64,000 bases of DNA, taken from the NCBI RefSeq assembly GCF_030408395.1, contig NZ_CP046980.1, positions 682,001 to 746,000 on the forward strand, written 5' to 3'. A program made the translations under genes and the position numbers. This document shows, in pieces, positions 8,680-18,555 of the stretch. The number at the start of each line of letters is the position of its first letter. Positions within the stretch are counted from its first letter, which is position 1. A model generated the notes under the pieces. The model saw only the letters and a program-made list of their open reading frames with translations, did not search any database and was not told the origin of the DNA. Origin of the DNA: Corynebacterium aquatimens. Its GTDB lineage: Bacteria; Actinomycetota; Actinomycetes; Mycobacteriales; Mycobacteriaceae.

Positions 8680-10602
8680 CTAGAACTTGCGCAGGCCGTT
8701 GGACACATCGAACCAGAACGATCCGTGTGGTGACAGGGTGACCAGCCAGGGTAGTTCACCGATCGCGGGGAATTCGATATTGCCAGACAGCTCGCGGGGA
8801 GAAATTCCAGCGAGGTGACTTAGGTGCATCTCAACGGGCTGTGGCCGTGAACTCATGTTGTTGACGCACAGGATGCGTTCATTGCGCCCGGTTTCATCCG
8901 TGTATTCGCGGATGAAGGCGAGAACCTGTGGGTTGTCGTGGTGGACTTCCTGGTAATCACCGCGGCCGAATGCCTTGTACTGCTTGCGGATGTGAACGCG
9001 CTCGCGCACCCAGTGCAGGAGGGAGTTTTCCCGTTCCATCTGGGATTCGACGTTGATTGATTGGTAACCGTACGCGTCGTTGCGGATCACTGGAAGGTAA
9101 AGCCGCTCGGGTTCAGCGCGGGAGAACCCACCGTTGCGGTCGGACGACCACTGCATCGGCGTGCGCACACCGTCGCGGTCCGGCAGCCAAATGTTGTCGC
9201 CCATGCCGATCTCATCGCCGTAGTAGAGGAACGGTGAACCCGGCAGGGAAAGCAAAAGCGTGTTGGCCAGTTCCAGTCGGTCGCGGTGACCGCCGAGCAG
9301 CGGGGCGAGCCTGCGCCTAATGCCCACGTTGGCTTTCATGCGTGGATCCGTCGCGTAGTTGGTGTACATGAAGTCGCGCTCATCATCGCTGACCATCTCC
9401 AGCGTCAGCTCGTCGTGGTTGCGCAGGAAGATGCCCCATTGCGCGGAGTCTGGGATCTGGGGGGTCTCACGCAGAATGTCGATGATCGGCTGCGCGAGCT
9501 CTTGACGGATACCCATGAAGATGCGTGGCATGACGGGGAAGTGGAAGGCCATGTGGCACTCGTCGCCGTGGATCTTGCCCTGATCATCTCCTTCGTGCCA
9601 TTCCTCGGTCTGCGGGTTGCCGCCGAAGTACGCCACGACTTCATCAGGCATCTGGTTCGCCTCCGCCAACAGGAAGCGGCCCGGGTACTCCTCGTCGAAA
9701 ATCCGGCGGACCTTCTTGATGAACTCGTGGGTTTCGGGCAGGTTCTCTCCGTTGGTGCCTTCGCGCTCGAAGAGGTAGGGGATTGCATCGAGGCGGATGC
9801 CGTCCATGCCCAAGTCCAGCCAGAATCGGATCACGTCAATGATCGCCTCTTGGACCGCCGGGTTGTCGTAGTTCAGATCTGGCTGGTGGCTGAAAAAGCG
9901 GTGCCAGAAGTACTGCTTGCGCACCGGGTCATACGTCCAGTTGGACTCCTCGGTGTCAATGAAGATGATGCGCGCCTCGGAGTAGAGGTCCGGGTCATCC
10001 GTCCACACGTAAAAGTCGCCGTATGGCCCGTCCGGTTCGCGCCGGGATTCTTGGAACCACGGGTGCGTATCGGAGGTGTGGTTGATGGGGAAGTCCGTGA
10101 TGATGCGGATGCCGCGCTTGTGGGCTGCGTCCACGAGGGCCACGAAGTCTTCAACGGTGCCGAATTCCGGCAGGACTTTTCTAAAGTCACGGATGTCGTA
10201 GCCACCATCGCGCAGCGGGGAATCATAAAAGGGCGGAAGCCACAGGCAGTCCACGCCCAACCACTGGAGGTAGTCCAGTTTTTCCATGACGCCCTTGAGC
10301 GTTCCGGACCCCGTGTTATCTGGGTCGTAGAAGGCACGCACGAGTACCTCATAAAAGACGGCGTCCTTGTACCACTGCGGGTCCGGGCGCTCCCACGGCT
10401 CGTTGCCTGGGGCTGGCGCAGGAGCGGAAAATTCCCGCGCCTCGTGCTCGATGATGTAGCCCTCTGCGTCAGTCTGAGGCATGACCGCGTGCGGTGTCGC
10501 ATGGGTAGCCGTCGACTGTGGGGAGTGCGGCGACGTGGGGGAGAGCGGGTTGCCTGGGCTAACCGGCTGGTCGCTCGTGGTTACTTCCGTGGGTTCATTC
10601 AT
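8680..10602 (-). CDS. treS: Trehalose synthase (maltose alpha-D-glucosyltransferase)
   Basis: TreS interconverts maltose and trehalose in the cytoplasm. The glycoside hydrolase 13 barrel shows the typical opening WYKDAVFYEVLVRAFYD, the nucleophile motif GIRLDAIPYLF, the acid/base region FLLAEANQMPDEVVAYFG and the substrate-binding RNHDELTLEMV, with a DDQGKIHGDECHMAFHFP segment diagnostic of TreS. A ~50-residue Pro/Ser/Thr-rich N-terminal tail precedes the catalytic domain. I prefer ATG at 10602 (640 residues); a TTG three codons upstream is also possible. Only 11 bases separate it from the aminotransferase gene upstream, so the two are probably cotranscribed. Confidence 0.94.
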   Translation of the reverse strand: MNEPTEVTTSDQPVSPGNPLSPTSPHSPQSTATHATPHAVMPQTDAEGYIIEHEAREFSAPAPAPGNEPWERPDPQWYKDAVFYEVLVRAFYDPDNTGSGTLKGVMEKLDYLQWLGVDCLWLPPFYDSPLRDGGYDIRDFRKVLPEFGTVEDFVALVDAAHKRGIRIITDFPINHTSDTHPWFQESRREPDGPYGDFYVWTDDPDLYSEARIIFIDTEESNWTYDPVRKQYFWHRFFSHQPDLNYDNPAVQEAIIDVIRFWLDLGMDGIRLDAIPYLFEREGTNGENLPETHEFIKKVRRIFDEEYPGRFLLAEANQMPDEVVAYFGGNPQTEEWHEGDDQGKIHGDECHMAFHFPVMPRIFMGIRQELAQPIIDILRETPQIPDSAQWGIFLRNHDELTLEMVSDDERDFMYTNYATDPRMKANVGIRRRLAPLLGGHRDRLELANTLLLSLPGSPFLYYGDEIGMGDNIWLPDRDGVRTPMQWSSDRNGGFSRAEPERLYLPVIRNDAYGYQSINVESQMERENSLLHWVRERVHIRKQYKAFGRGDYQEVHHDNPQVLAFIREYTDETGRNERILCVNNMSSRPQPVEMHLSHLAGISPRELSGNIEFPAIGELPWLVTLSPHGSFWFDVSNGLRKF

Positions 10603-10613
10603 GCCTTCCAACG

Positions 10614-11753
10614 CTACCGGCGCTGGCTGGCAACTGCCTGTGCGATTCGGTCCACCGCCATTTCGAGGATCTGCGGGCTCGTGGCAAAGTTCAGCCGGGC
10701 ATGGTGTGCTCCACCCGATCCAAACGTCACGCCTTCGTTCAGCGCGACCTTTGCGTGAGTGCGCAGCCAGGACGCAGGTTTCTCATTGTCCCCGATAGCT
10801 GTGTTGGAGAAATCCAAGAAAAGAAGGTAGGTCGCTTCCGGCACCCGGAAGCCAATGCCTGGGATCGCCTCGGGCAGGGCGGTAGCCAACCAATCGCGGT
10901 TAGCCTTCAGCTGTTCCACCTGGGCGTCCAGGGCTCCCTCCCCGTGGCGGTAGCAAGCTTCCGCGGCGATGATACCCAGCGTGCCGGTCCCGTCCTTGGC
11001 CACGCCGGTGAGTGATTTCCAGGTTTGGACGTCTTCATCGTTGCTGAAGATCATCTGGGCGCACTTTAGGCCCGCGATGTTCCACGCCTTCGATGTGGCC
11101 GTCACCGTTAGGCACACCCGTGCCGCGGTGTCATTGACCCCAGCTGCGCAGACGTGCCGGCCTTCGTAAACGATCGGGGCGTGAATTTCGTCTACAAGAA
11201 CGCGCGCCCCGTACTTGTCCGCGATCGCGCACAATTGGGCGAGCTCCTCCTCGTCGTAGGTGTAGCCCCACGGATTGTTCGGTGCGGCCAACAGAATAGA
11301 GCCAGCACCGTTTTTGAACGCGGCGTCAATTTCCATCATGTCGAGCCCGTTTTCGGCACCGACCTCGATCATTTCGCGGCCCGCGGTGGCCGGGATCTCC
11401 AAAAACGGTGGGTAAGCGGGAACCGGCACGACGACGGGGGAGTCGGGCGCGGTGAAGTACTCAACCCCCAGCAGCATTCCGCGGACCACATCAGCGACGG
11501 GGAACACTTTTTCTGGATCTGGCGCCCAGCCGTAGCGACGGCCGTGGAAATCACTCAGCGCCTCCCCAAGCGCGTGGAACGCCGGCGTATAGCCAAGGGT
11601 TTCGCGCTCAACGGCGTCTAAAATAGCGGCCTTCACGGGCGCCGCGGTAGGAAAGTCACTTTCGGCGACCCAGAGCGGCAACACGTCGTCGGGGTATTGC
11701 GTCCACTTTCGCGTTCCGCGACGGCGGAGCGTGTTCAAATCCGGAAACTGCAT
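10614..11753 (-). CDS. aecD: MalY/PatB-type PLP-dependent C-S lyase (cystathionine beta-lyase)
   Basis: This 379-residue cytoplasmic enzyme belongs to the class I/II aminotransferase fold, MalY/PatB branch. In corynebacteria this branch (AecD/MetC) cleaves cystathionine and cysteine conjugates to pyruvate, ammonia and a thiol. Signatures are [20 protein letters not shown] at the N-terminus, [15 protein letters not shown], and the PLP lysine in [16 protein letters not shown]. The start ATG is preceded by a TAAGTT -10 box six bases upstream and no ribosome site, which suggests a leaderless mRNA that continues into treS and mak. Confidence 0.88.
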   Translation of the reverse strand: MQFPDLNTLRRRGTRKWTQYPDDVLPLWVAESDFPTAAPVKAAILDAVERETLGYTPAFHALGEALSDFHGRRYGWAPDPEKVFPVADVVRGMLLGVEYFTAPDSPVVVPVPAYPPFLEIPATAGREMIEVGAENGLDMMEIDAAFKNGAGSILLAAPNNPWGYTYDEEELAQLCAIADKYGARVLVDEIHAPIVYEGRHVCAAGVNDTAARVCLTVTATSKAWNIAGLKCAQMIFSNDEDVQTWKSLTGVAKDGTGTLGIIAAEACYRHGEGALDAQVEQLKANRDWLATALPEAIPGIGFRVPEATYLLFLDFSNTAIGDNEKPASWLRTHAKVALNEGVTFGSGGAHHARLNFATSPQILEMAVDRIAQAVASQRR

Positions 11754-11759
11754 GGCACC

Positions 11760-11765
11760 AACTTA
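11760..11765 (-). promoter_or_regulatory. Leaderless-type -10 box of aecD
   Basis: TAAGTT on the minus strand ends six bases before the aecD ATG, so transcription would start at or next to the A of the start codon. No Shine-Dalgarno sequence is present. Confidence 0.5.
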
Positions 11766-11810
11766 CGCCCTCTTCCCGCACCGATGGTGCGTTAAGTCGG
11801 TGCCCGCAGG

Positions 11811-13655
11811 CTACGACTTGAAACCGAATGCCTTTAAGCGTTTGCGGTCGGCGGCGGAAGACGAAGCGGTGAGCGCTAAAAGCTCTGAGTAAATGCCGCC
11901 TGACGTTGCCAGTTCGGCGGGTGAACCGATTTCGTCGATCCGGCCGTCTTTGAAGGTGATGATGGTGTCCACGCCCGCGATCGTCGATAAGCGGTGGGCA
12001 ATCATGATCGTCGTGCGGTCCTTCATCAACTCATCAAGGCCTGCTTGAACCGCGCGTTCGGACTTCGTGTCCAGCGCTGATGTTGCTTCATCGAGCACCA
12101 GCACCGGAGCGTCTTTGAGCATCGCGCGTGCAACAGCGACGCGTTGTTTCTGACCGCCGGACAGGCGCAGCCCGCGTTCGCCGATCACGGTGTCGTAGCC
12201 GTCGGTAAAACCGGAAATGAAGTCGTGCGCGTTGGCGCGCTTGGCCACCTGGGTGATTTCTTCTGCTGTTGCATCGGGTTTGCCGTAGGCGATGTTCTCG
12301 CGGATCGTGCCGGAAAAGAGCGCGGGCTCCTGGAAAACCACGCCCACGGAGGCGCGTACGCGTTCAATGTCAGCGGAGGCGATGTCAGTCCCGCACACGG
12401 TGAGACGGCCGTCCTCGATCGGGTAAAGGCCAAGCAGGAGGTTAACCAGCGTGGATTTACCCCCGCCCGATTCGCCCACTAGCGCAATCTTTTCCCCGTG
12501 CCGGGCGGTAAAAGACACGTCTGTGAGAACCGGCTCGCCTTCGTTGTACGCAAAGGTGACATCGTCGAATCGCACCATCGGCTCAGCCTTGGGAAGTGCC
12601 GGGACCGCGGTTGTGTCCAGGTCCGGGACATCGGATGCCGCAGTCGCTGCTACCACTTGGCTGTTAGCGGATTCTTCGATCGGCTCGTCCATGACCTTGA
12701 AATAATCACGCGACCCAGCCACGGCGCGTTGCGCTGAATCGACTAACCAACTCATCATCTGGACGGGCATCTGGGTCATGGTGACCAGCTGCACCAACAT
12801 CACCATGTCACCGATGGTGAATCGGCCCGTGACTGTCTCCCGGAACAGCAATAGGTAAATGCCGAAGAAGATCAAGTTCATGGCCATGCCGCGGGCGAAA
12901 TCCATGGAGTGCCACCAGCGCGTTTGGGGCCTAGTAAGAGCAACGGTGTTTCCGTAGTGGCCACCGAATTCACTCAGTTCGCGGGTTTCCGCAACGAAGG
13001 ACTTGGTCACCTTCACCTGGCCTACGACCTCAGCGAATCGCCCGTTGGCAAGGTCGATTTCCTGGTTCTTGTCCTTTTCAAACTTCTGCCAGCGCTTGGA
13101 CGTCAAGGCGGTCAGAACGAGGTAAATGGGGAAGAGCAAAACCAGTAAGACGGCCAAAGGCCAGTAGAAGTATGCCGTGATTCCAAGGATTGCTACCACC
13201 TGCAGAAGCATTGGCAACAACGTGTTGGAAAAGCTTTGCACCGTCTGCGTGATGTTCATGATGGAACGATCCAGCCGAGCGATGATCGTTCCCGTGATCT
13301 GTCCATCGAAGTATTTCTGGGGCAGGGAAAGCAGCTTGGCAAAGTAGCGGGTGGACAGTACCTGGCGGATCCTGGCGGAGACAACGTCGCCCAAATACCC
13401 ACCGATGTTGCGCATGACCGTGTCCAGAGACTGGGCAGCAAACAGCGCGAGAGCGAGCCAGCAGATCGTGGTGAGAGCATCAGTCGCGGATTCACCGCCG
13501 TCCCTGACCGCGTCCACGATCGTGTTGGTGGCTTCCCGCAGAATGAATGGGGAGACCAAACTTAAGGCTGCAGTGACCGAAGAGATCAGCACAATGCCTA
13601 GGTAGTAGGGCCACAGCGCGGATGCGCTGCGGAGAACTCGAATGAGCGGTTGCAC
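11811..13655 (-). CDS. ABC exporter, fused permease and ATPase
   Basis: A 614-residue half-transporter of the multidrug/lipid exporter type. Six hydrophobic segments occupy about residues 15-300 and contain the QKYFDGQITGTIIARLDRSI coupling region. The nucleotide-binding domain has Walker A GESGGGKST, signature LSGGQKQRVAVARAM, Walker B VLVLDEATSALD and the H-loop in IMIAHRLSTI. GTG at 13655 follows GGAGGAAGAC, a strong ribosome site. It probably works as a homodimer because no partner half-transporter is adjacent. The exported substrate cannot be inferred. Confidence 0.9.
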   Translation of the reverse strand: MQPLIRVLRSASALWPYYLGIVLISSVTAALSLVSPFILREATNTIVDAVRDGGESATDALTTICWLALALFAAQSLDTVMRNIGGYLGDVVSARIRQVLSTRYFAKLLSLPQKYFDGQITGTIIARLDRSIMNITQTVQSFSNTLLPMLLQVVAILGITAYFYWPLAVLLVLLFPIYLVLTALTSKRWQKFEKDKNQEIDLANGRFAEVVGQVKVTKSFVAETRELSEFGGHYGNTVALTRPQTRWWHSMDFARGMAMNLIFFGIYLLLFRETVTGRFTIGDMVMLVQLVTMTQMPVQMMSWLVDSAQRAVAGSRDYFKVMDEPIEESANSQVVAATAASDVPDLDTTAVPALPKAEPMVRFDDVTFAYNEGEPVLTDVSFTARHGEKIALVGESGGGKSTLVNLLLGLYPIEDGRLTVCGTDIASADIERVRASVGVVFQEPALFSGTIRENIAYGKPDATAEEITQVAKRANAHDFISGFTDGYDTVIGERGLRLSGGQKQRVAVARAMLKDAPVLVLDEATSALDTKSERAVQAGLDELMKDRTTIMIAHRLSTIAGVDTIITFKDGRIDEIGSPAELATSGGIYSELLALTASSSAADRKRLKAFGFKS

Positions 13656-13847
13656 GTCTTCCTCCAGCGGAATCGTTTGCGGGTGAGTGTGAAAATCAGG
13701 TTGTGACTAGATCAACAATGTACACATCTGGGCGTTTTCGCCGTGCCTGCTTGTAAAGTAAAGAAAGCTTCGGACACAATCGGAATCGAACACGTTGAGT
13801 CCGTTCACGCCCGCTTTAGATTCGTTTCACGTTGCAGGAGTCACTTC

Positions 13848-14402
13848 ATGCCCACCCGGTCTCGCATTAGCCCAGCCATCGCGGCCGCATCTATCCTTGC
13901 CGCCAGCTCCTTCGGGCTCGTGGCGTGCGGTGAGGAAGAAGGCGACGTCGACCAAGCGGGCACGATCATTCCCACGACCGCCGCGGCTGGTGAGGATGAA
14001 GAAAAACACGAGTGGCGCTCGGATGACGTGCCGATCAAAACCAGCGACAAAATTGCTGGCGAGGTTGTCGAAGACCCAGGCATGGACGTCTCCTACAAGT
14101 GGCAGGGCACCAGTTATTCACAGACAGGCGGCTCGATTGTCACCATCGCGGTAAAGAACCACTCCGACATTCCGATGCCGAAGGATGCCTTAGGGGAACC
14201 GCAGCTGACGTACAACAACGGCATCAAAGCTGAGAGGCTGCGCGGGGAACAATCAGGCCTGCAGAACGACGGGCTGGACATGCCATTGGGTGCGGGTGCG
14301 ACGACAAACCTGCACTACGCTTTCGACGTCAGCCCCGGTAACTTGAGCGAAGCCCAGTTCCGTATCGGCAATGTCCGCTTCAACGGCAACCTGAACAACT
14401 AG
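13848..14402 (+). CDS. Secreted lipoprotein of unknown function
   Basis: The 184-residue product has a signal peptide (RISPAIAAASILAASSFGLVAC) with lipobox and a Cys for lipid attachment, then an acidic linker rich in E and D (GEEEGDVDQ..AGEDEEKHEW). A beta-rich C-terminal half follows (about residues 75-184, with SIVTIAVKNHSDIPMPKDAL), resembling the immunoglobulin-like fold seen in small DUF4352-type lipoproteins; that assignment is an inference. GCAGGAG lies 7 bases before the ATG. It converges with the esterase gene, overlapping by 4 bases. Confidence 0.75.
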   Translation: MPTRSRISPAIAAASILAASSFGLVACGEEEGDVDQAGTIIPTTAAAGEDEEKHEWRSDDVPIKTSDKIAGEVVEDPGMDVSYKWQGTSYSQTGGSIVTIAVKNHSDIPMPKDALGEPQLTYNNGIKAERLRGEQSGLQNDGLDMPLGAGATTNLHYAFDVSPGNLSEAQFRIGNVRFNGNLNN

Positions 14403-15700
14403 TCCCACTTCAACGAAAAGGCCTCGCGCAGATAGGCCAGCGGTTCGCGAACGAGCTCCGGGTTCTTACCGGACAGGTCCACGCGCAGCGCGTTGTGGTG
14501 GTCGGAATATGGTTCCCAGCCGGGTTCGCCGGTGCGAGCGTACGTGACCAACCAGGCGTTGAGGCCCTCGCCTTGTGCGTATCCTTCGCCCGCAAACAGC
14601 GGTGCCAGATCCGCGCAGTGGTAGGGCTTCACCACGCCGTCGCCAACGAGTTCCGCCTGCCACACTCGTCCAGGGGCGTTGAGGCTGATCATGTCAACCC
14701 ACCGGCGGATCAGGTTCGCGGAGAAGAATTCACCAAGAATGTGTTTCGGGTTGCGGGCTTTCAAAACTTTGAAAAACCGCACGTAGTGGTCTGGTTTCAG
14801 CCCCATGATGAAGCCGGGCAGGATCATGTCGAACCGTGCCATATTGGCCCGGTCGCGTTTGGCCGCCGCCTCATACATTTCTTCGCTCAGTGAGGAGATG
14901 ACTAGGTCGACCTCTGCCATTTCAGCTGGGTCAAGTGGGGCGGGCCCCAGCGCCATGTCAGTGAAGTAGCGGCGGCGGACAGCGCTGTATCCTCGTCGAA
15001 TTTTCTTCTGCCCTGAGCGCGTTGCTGCCGCGTCGTTAAGCGCTTTGCGCGTAAGCGGTATTCCGGCGCCTGCCCTGATCACGGATTTGCGCTGGTTGTA
15101 GGACAAACGTGGGAAAGCAGGGGAGAGCGCTAATGCGCGTCGAAATTCGCCCTTGTAGTGGTCCTTGCGCATCAGCCACAACACCACTGCGGCGCCCGCG
15201 GATTGCCCGGACAGTGTCACATTCGTGGGGTCGCCGCCGAAGGCTTCGATGTTGCGTTGCACCCACGTCAGTGCCGTGGCCACATCATTCACCGCGCGGA
15301 AATGCGCCGGTGGATCGTCGTGGAATTGGGCCAAGCCCTCCAGCATCAGGCGGTAACCGACTTTGACCAGGATTACCCCTTGCCGCGCCAAAGCATCCCC
15401 CGGGGCCGCGGGATCGGTATGGTCGCCCATCTCAAACCGGCCGCCGTGAACATGCACGATGACGGGAAGGTCATCGACATCTTTCGCGCCTAAAGGCGTG
15501 GTGATCGACAACGCTATGTCGTCGGGTCGCTCCACCGTGGCGTCGATAAGCATGCCCTGCGGTGCGGGCTCCGCATCACTAAACGGCGCCGGAATACGCG
15601 AGTAAGCGATGGAATGAAAGCGTGCCACGTCTTCATCGGCCACCCCAATGATAGTGCCGGCTGGACAGGTGACCTCCACGGGGGATTCACTAACGGTCAT
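14399..15700 (-). CDS. Type-B carboxylesterase family protein
   Basis: About 433 residues, alpha/beta hydrolase fold. The nucleophile elbow is in NVTLSGQSAGAAVVLW (GQSAG), preceded by the type-B esterase signature-like AFGGDP, and an oxyanion segment reads VHVHGGRFEMGD where family members usually have HGG-F. The enzyme should hydrolyse carboxylic esters in the cytoplasm; no signal peptide is visible. I chose ATG at 15700 (MTVSESPVEVTCPAG); the reading frame extends further upstream, but that part is basic, low quality and lacks a ribosome site. The C-terminus ends in EAFSLKWD, as in related corynebacterial esterases. Confidence 0.82.
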   Translation of the reverse strand: MTVSESPVEVTCPAGTIIGVADEDVARFHSIAYSRIPAPFSDAEPAPQGMLIDATVERPDDIALSITTPLGAKDVDDLPVIVHVHGGRFEMGDHTDPAAPGDALARQGVILVKVGYRLMLEGLAQFHDDPPAHFRAVNDVATALTWVQRNIEAFGGDPTNVTLSGQSAGAAVVLWLMRKDHYKGEFRRALALSPAFPRLSYNQRKSVIRAGAGIPLTRKALNDAAATRSGQKKIRRGYSAVRRRYFTDMALGPAPLDPAEMAEVDLVISSLSEEMYEAAAKRDRANMARFDMILPGFIMGLKPDHYVRFFKVLKARNPKHILGEFFSANLIRRWVDMISLNAPGRVWQAELVGDGVVKPYHCADLAPLFAGEGYAQGEGLNAWLVTYARTGEPGWEPYSDHHNALRVDLSGKNPELVREPLAYLREAFSLKWD

Positions 15701-15772
15701 AGTTTTAAACCTTAGCTTTAGAATCAAAAGCAGTTTTAGAATCGACGTTTCACAAGTGCGGAAAGGAGCGCA

Positions 15773-16081
15773 ATGCTGGATTGGTTTACGCAGCTCAGCC
15801 CGTGGTTTCAGCTTCCCATTGTCTTGCTGATCGCGGTGCCCATTGCGTTTGTCATCGCCCTTCTCATGCTGCGGAGCACAGATTGGGTCGCGGCACGCAC
15901 TGGGCGCACGCACACGCTTATCGACGATTCCCGCGCCGCAGTCCCGGCCCCGACTGAAGGGGATAGAGGTTCTGGCACAGGAACTGGGGCAATGCCTGGC
16001 ACCGTCGCACGCGGCTCTGTGCGGTGGGTGGTCAATGACACCGACGACGTAACGCCGAAACCACGCGCTGAGTTAGACTAA
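15773..16081 (+). CDS. Small single-pass membrane protein, unknown function
   Basis: A 102-residue protein with one long hydrophobic segment at about residues 9-33 (FQLPIVLLIAVPIAFVIALL) followed by a Gly/Thr/Pro-rich soluble tail. GGAAAGGAG lies 5 bases before the ATG, a near-ideal ribosome site. I do not recognise a domain. It is followed after 6 bases by another small membrane-protein gene, so the two probably form a unit between the esterase and malQ. Confidence 0.7.
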   Translation: MLDWFTQLSPWFQLPIVLLIAVPIAFVIALLMLRSTDWVAARTGRTHTLIDDSRAAVPAPTEGDRGSGTGTGAMPGTVARGSVRWVVNDTDDVTPKPRAELD

Positions 16082-16087
16082 CGAGCC

Positions 16088-16228
16088 ATGGCCAACCCCG
16101 AGGAATTGCGGAAGCAAGATCAACAGCTGCCGAAGCGCAAGCGCAAGTACCCGAAGTCCCGGGTCACGCAAGCGCTGTGGGTTCTTTTAGCGCTCGTGGT
16201 CATTGCGGGTGTCGCGGGCCTGCTGTAG
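16088..16228 (+). CDS. 46-residue membrane peptide with basic N-terminus
   Basis: ATG at 16088 opens a 46-codon frame: MANPEELRKQDQQLPKRKRK, then SRVTQALWVLLALVVIAGVAGLL to the stop. The layout (charged, strongly basic N-half, one C-terminal membrane helix) resembles a tail-anchored small protein. It begins 6 bases after the preceding gene. Function unknown; the intact helix and tight spacing support it being real. Confidence 0.6.
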   Translation: MANPEELRKQDQQLPKRKRKYPKSRVTQALWVLLALVVIAGVAGLL

Positions 16229-16265
16229 GCACATTTACGCTGGTGACCGTAGTCGCCGCGGGACG

Positions 16266-18491
16266 CTACGAAGACCGCTTGGATGCCTCGGACATCCGGT
16301 GGAAGAGCTCGATGCCCTCGAGATCTTCGATGAGGACCGCTGTGCCTTCGGCGTCGGTGAGTGGGACGCACCAGTTCTTGTACTGCTCCGCGTTGGTGCC
16401 GGGCTGGTTCTGAATCCGGCGGTCGCCCACCATGTCCACCAAGTTGGTACAGGTGAGTGCTGAGCGAGTGTTGGCGATGAAGGACGTCAGTCCCACCACG
16501 ATGTCATTGACGTCGCCGCGCTGGTCGCGCCCAAGACCATCGAAAATGATGTTGTTGAGCATCGTGCCCGCGAATGCCCCGGAGTCACGCACGGTGTTTA
16601 AGACATCAGCCTGCCAGGCAACATCCTTCGCGTCGAGCTCCTCGAAGGAGTCATCAACGATACCTAGGGAATCGCGCAACTCGTTGTGCGCGCCCAGCAA
16701 GTAGCCGGCGGTTGGCGGTAGGTCGTGCGTTCCCACGGAGCTTAGGCTCAGATTGCGGTATTCCAGCTGGGTCTTGGGACCGTCGTCCGGCGGCGAGGTT
16801 TCGAACCACAGCACGGAAGTGCCTAAGATGCCGCGCTGACGCAGGGCATCTTGGACCCATGGCTCGAAGGTTCCCAGATCCTCACCGACCACGACTGCAC
16901 CGGCGCGCTCCGCTTCCAGAGCAAGGATGCCCAGCATCGCCTCGTGGTCGTAGTTCATGTACGCGCCCTCGAGAGGTGAGCCGTAACGCGGGATCCAGAA
17001 CAGGCGGAACAAGCCCAGAATGTGGTCGACGCGGATGCCGCCGGAGTTGCGCAGAACAGTGCGCAACAAATCGCGCCACGGACGGTAGCCCGTCTCCGCC
17101 AGTGCAAACGGGTTCCACGGCGGCTGCGACCAATCTTGGCCATGCTGGCTGTACTGGTCCGGCGGTGCACCGACCGATGCCCCTTGGACCAGAACGTCTT
17201 TCAAGGTGAACGCATCCGCCCCACCAGGGTGGACACCCACCGCGAGGTCCGTCATGATGCCGATGCGCATCCCAGCCGCGATCGCCTTGTCGTGGGCGTC
17301 TTTGCGCTGTGAATCAGCGAGGAACTGCAGCCACATGTAGAAGCGCGCGAGTTCTTCCTCGTGCTGCGGGTTAATGTGAATGATCTCGTCGCGCGGGCCA
17401 GCGGCATCATCGACATCATCGGCAGCGTTATCTGCGGCCATCTCCGAAATGGCCGCGTCGAACTCGGCGCGGCGGGTCAGTTCCACGCGTGCGCACCAGT
17501 GCGCAAAGTTCACGAGCCCTTCGCCTTCTTCCGCGATGAACGCCTCGAATTCCTCGTAGCGCGCGGTAGACTCGCCGGATTTCAGGAAGATGTCGTAGAG
17601 CTCCTGCAAAACGGCGAGCTTGATCTCATAAATCAAATCGCGGTCGATGAAGTCGCTCGAGCGGTTCGTGGCCTTGAGCTCCGCAATCAAATCGTCAGCG
17701 GCTTCCCTCGTCTCCTCATCGAGTTGGGCGAACTCCTCGACGTCCTCCACCGCAATGTAGATGGGGTTGATGAATCGGCGCGAGGTTGGCAGGTAGGGCG
17801 AATCCTCGATCGGAGGGATCGGCTCCGCCGCATGCACAGGGTTAATCAGCAGGTAGTCCGCACCCTGCTTCGCCACTGTTTCAGCCAGCGCCCCAAGATC
17901 GTGAAAGTCACCGATGCCCCATGACTGCTCACTGCGCACGGAGTACAGCTGAGCCATGACTCCCCAGCACGGCTCGGCCAGAAGTTCGTTGGTGGTGTGC
18001 AGGTACTCCGGCGTGATCACCAGGGTGCAGGTGTGTTCTACACCATCGGATTCAAGGTGGATCGTGTGCCAGCCTAACGGAAGATCACCGCGGATGTGGA
18101 ACGTGGCTCCGCCGTACGTGGTCTCACCGTCAGACGCTGGCGGGTCCCAGTTCTCATCTTGGTAAGTCTCTGAAACGCTGCCGTCCTCCAAGGTCACCCA
18201 CACGTTGGCGGGGCGGCCTTCCGGGACGTGCACCGTGAAGCGGTGCTCGACTCCTTCGCGGGCAACGACAACTGGGGGCAGCGGGCGCGTTGCCCACTGG
18301 GTCCGCCATGCATCCAAAGCCTCCGTTAAGTCCTCTTGCGTAGGCTCATCCGGCAGCGGAACATCGAGCGCCTGAAGGAGCTGGATAAAGGACTCACGGG
18401 GAGGGGAAACCAAGTCCCCGTAAGAGCCGCGGTAGGAGGTGCTTAACCCGTAGGCCAGCGCTAGGTCGGTCAGCAGGTCCGAGTTCGTCAC
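16266..18491 (-). CDS. malQ: 4-alpha-glucanotransferase (amylomaltase)
   Basis: MalQ moves maltodextrin units between chains and releases glucose, feeding maltose and maltodextrins into the TreS and Mak reactions encoded nearby. It is a GH77 enzyme of 741 residues; the N-terminal ~170 residues are a sandwich-like extension found in actinobacterial MalQ. GH77 signatures include SPYLPTSRRFINPIYI, GIMTDLAVGVHPGGAD, GGIRVDHILGLFRLFWIP (nucleophile Asp), VVVGEDLGTFEPWVQD (acid/base Glu) and VGTHDLPPTAGY. I chose GTG at 18491 (VTNSDLLTDLALAYGLSTSY) because the spacing to the conserved LAYG matches C. glutamicum MalQ as I remember it; GTG at 18515 is an alternative. Confidence 0.93.
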   Translation of the reverse strand: MTNSDLLTDLALAYGLSTSYRGSYGDLVSPPRESFIQLLQALDVPLPDEPTQEDLTEALDAWRTQWATRPLPPVVVAREGVEHRFTVHVPEGRPANVWVTLEDGSVSETYQDENWDPPASDGETTYGGATFHIRGDLPLGWHTIHLESDGVEHTCTLVITPEYLHTTNELLAEPCWGVMAQLYSVRSEQSWGIGDFHDLGALAETVAKQGADYLLINPVHAAEPIPPIEDSPYLPTSRRFINPIYIAVEDVEEFAQLDEETREAADDLIAELKATNRSSDFIDRDLIYEIKLAVLQELYDIFLKSGESTARYEEFEAFIAEEGEGLVNFAHWCARVELTRRAEFDAAISEMAADNAADDVDDAAGPRDEIIHINPQHEEELARFYMWLQFLADSQRKDAHDKAIAAGMRIGIMTDLAVGVHPGGADAFTLKDVLVQGASVGAPPDQYSQHGQDWSQPPWNPFALAETGYRPWRDLLRTVLRNSGGIRVDHILGLFRLFWIPRYGSPLEGAYMNYDHEAMLGILALEAERAGAVVVGEDLGTFEPWVQDALRQRGILGTSVLWFETSPPDDGPKTQLEYRNLSLSSVGTHDLPPTAGYLLGAHNELRDSLGIVDDSFEELDAKDVAWQADVLNTVRDSGAFAGTMLNNIIFDGLGRDQRGDVNDIVVGLTSFIANTRSALTCTNLVDMVGDRRIQNQPGTNAEQYKNWCVPLTDAEGTAVLIEDLEGIELFHRMSEASKRSS

Positions 18492-18542
18492 AGAACGCCA
18501 TTGTGCCAAAGACACCAATGAACCGCTTGAGAAGGTGAGGCG

Positions 18543-18548
18543 TAATCT
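18543..18548 (+). promoter_or_regulatory. Leaderless-type -10 box of the first acyl-CoA synthetase gene
   Basis: TAATCT ends seven bases before the GTG at 18556. The same short stretch (TAATCTTAGA) read on the other strand gives TAAGAT, a candidate -10 for malQ, so the two divergent promoters may overlap. Confidence 0.45.
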
Positions 18549-18555
18549 TAGAGTT

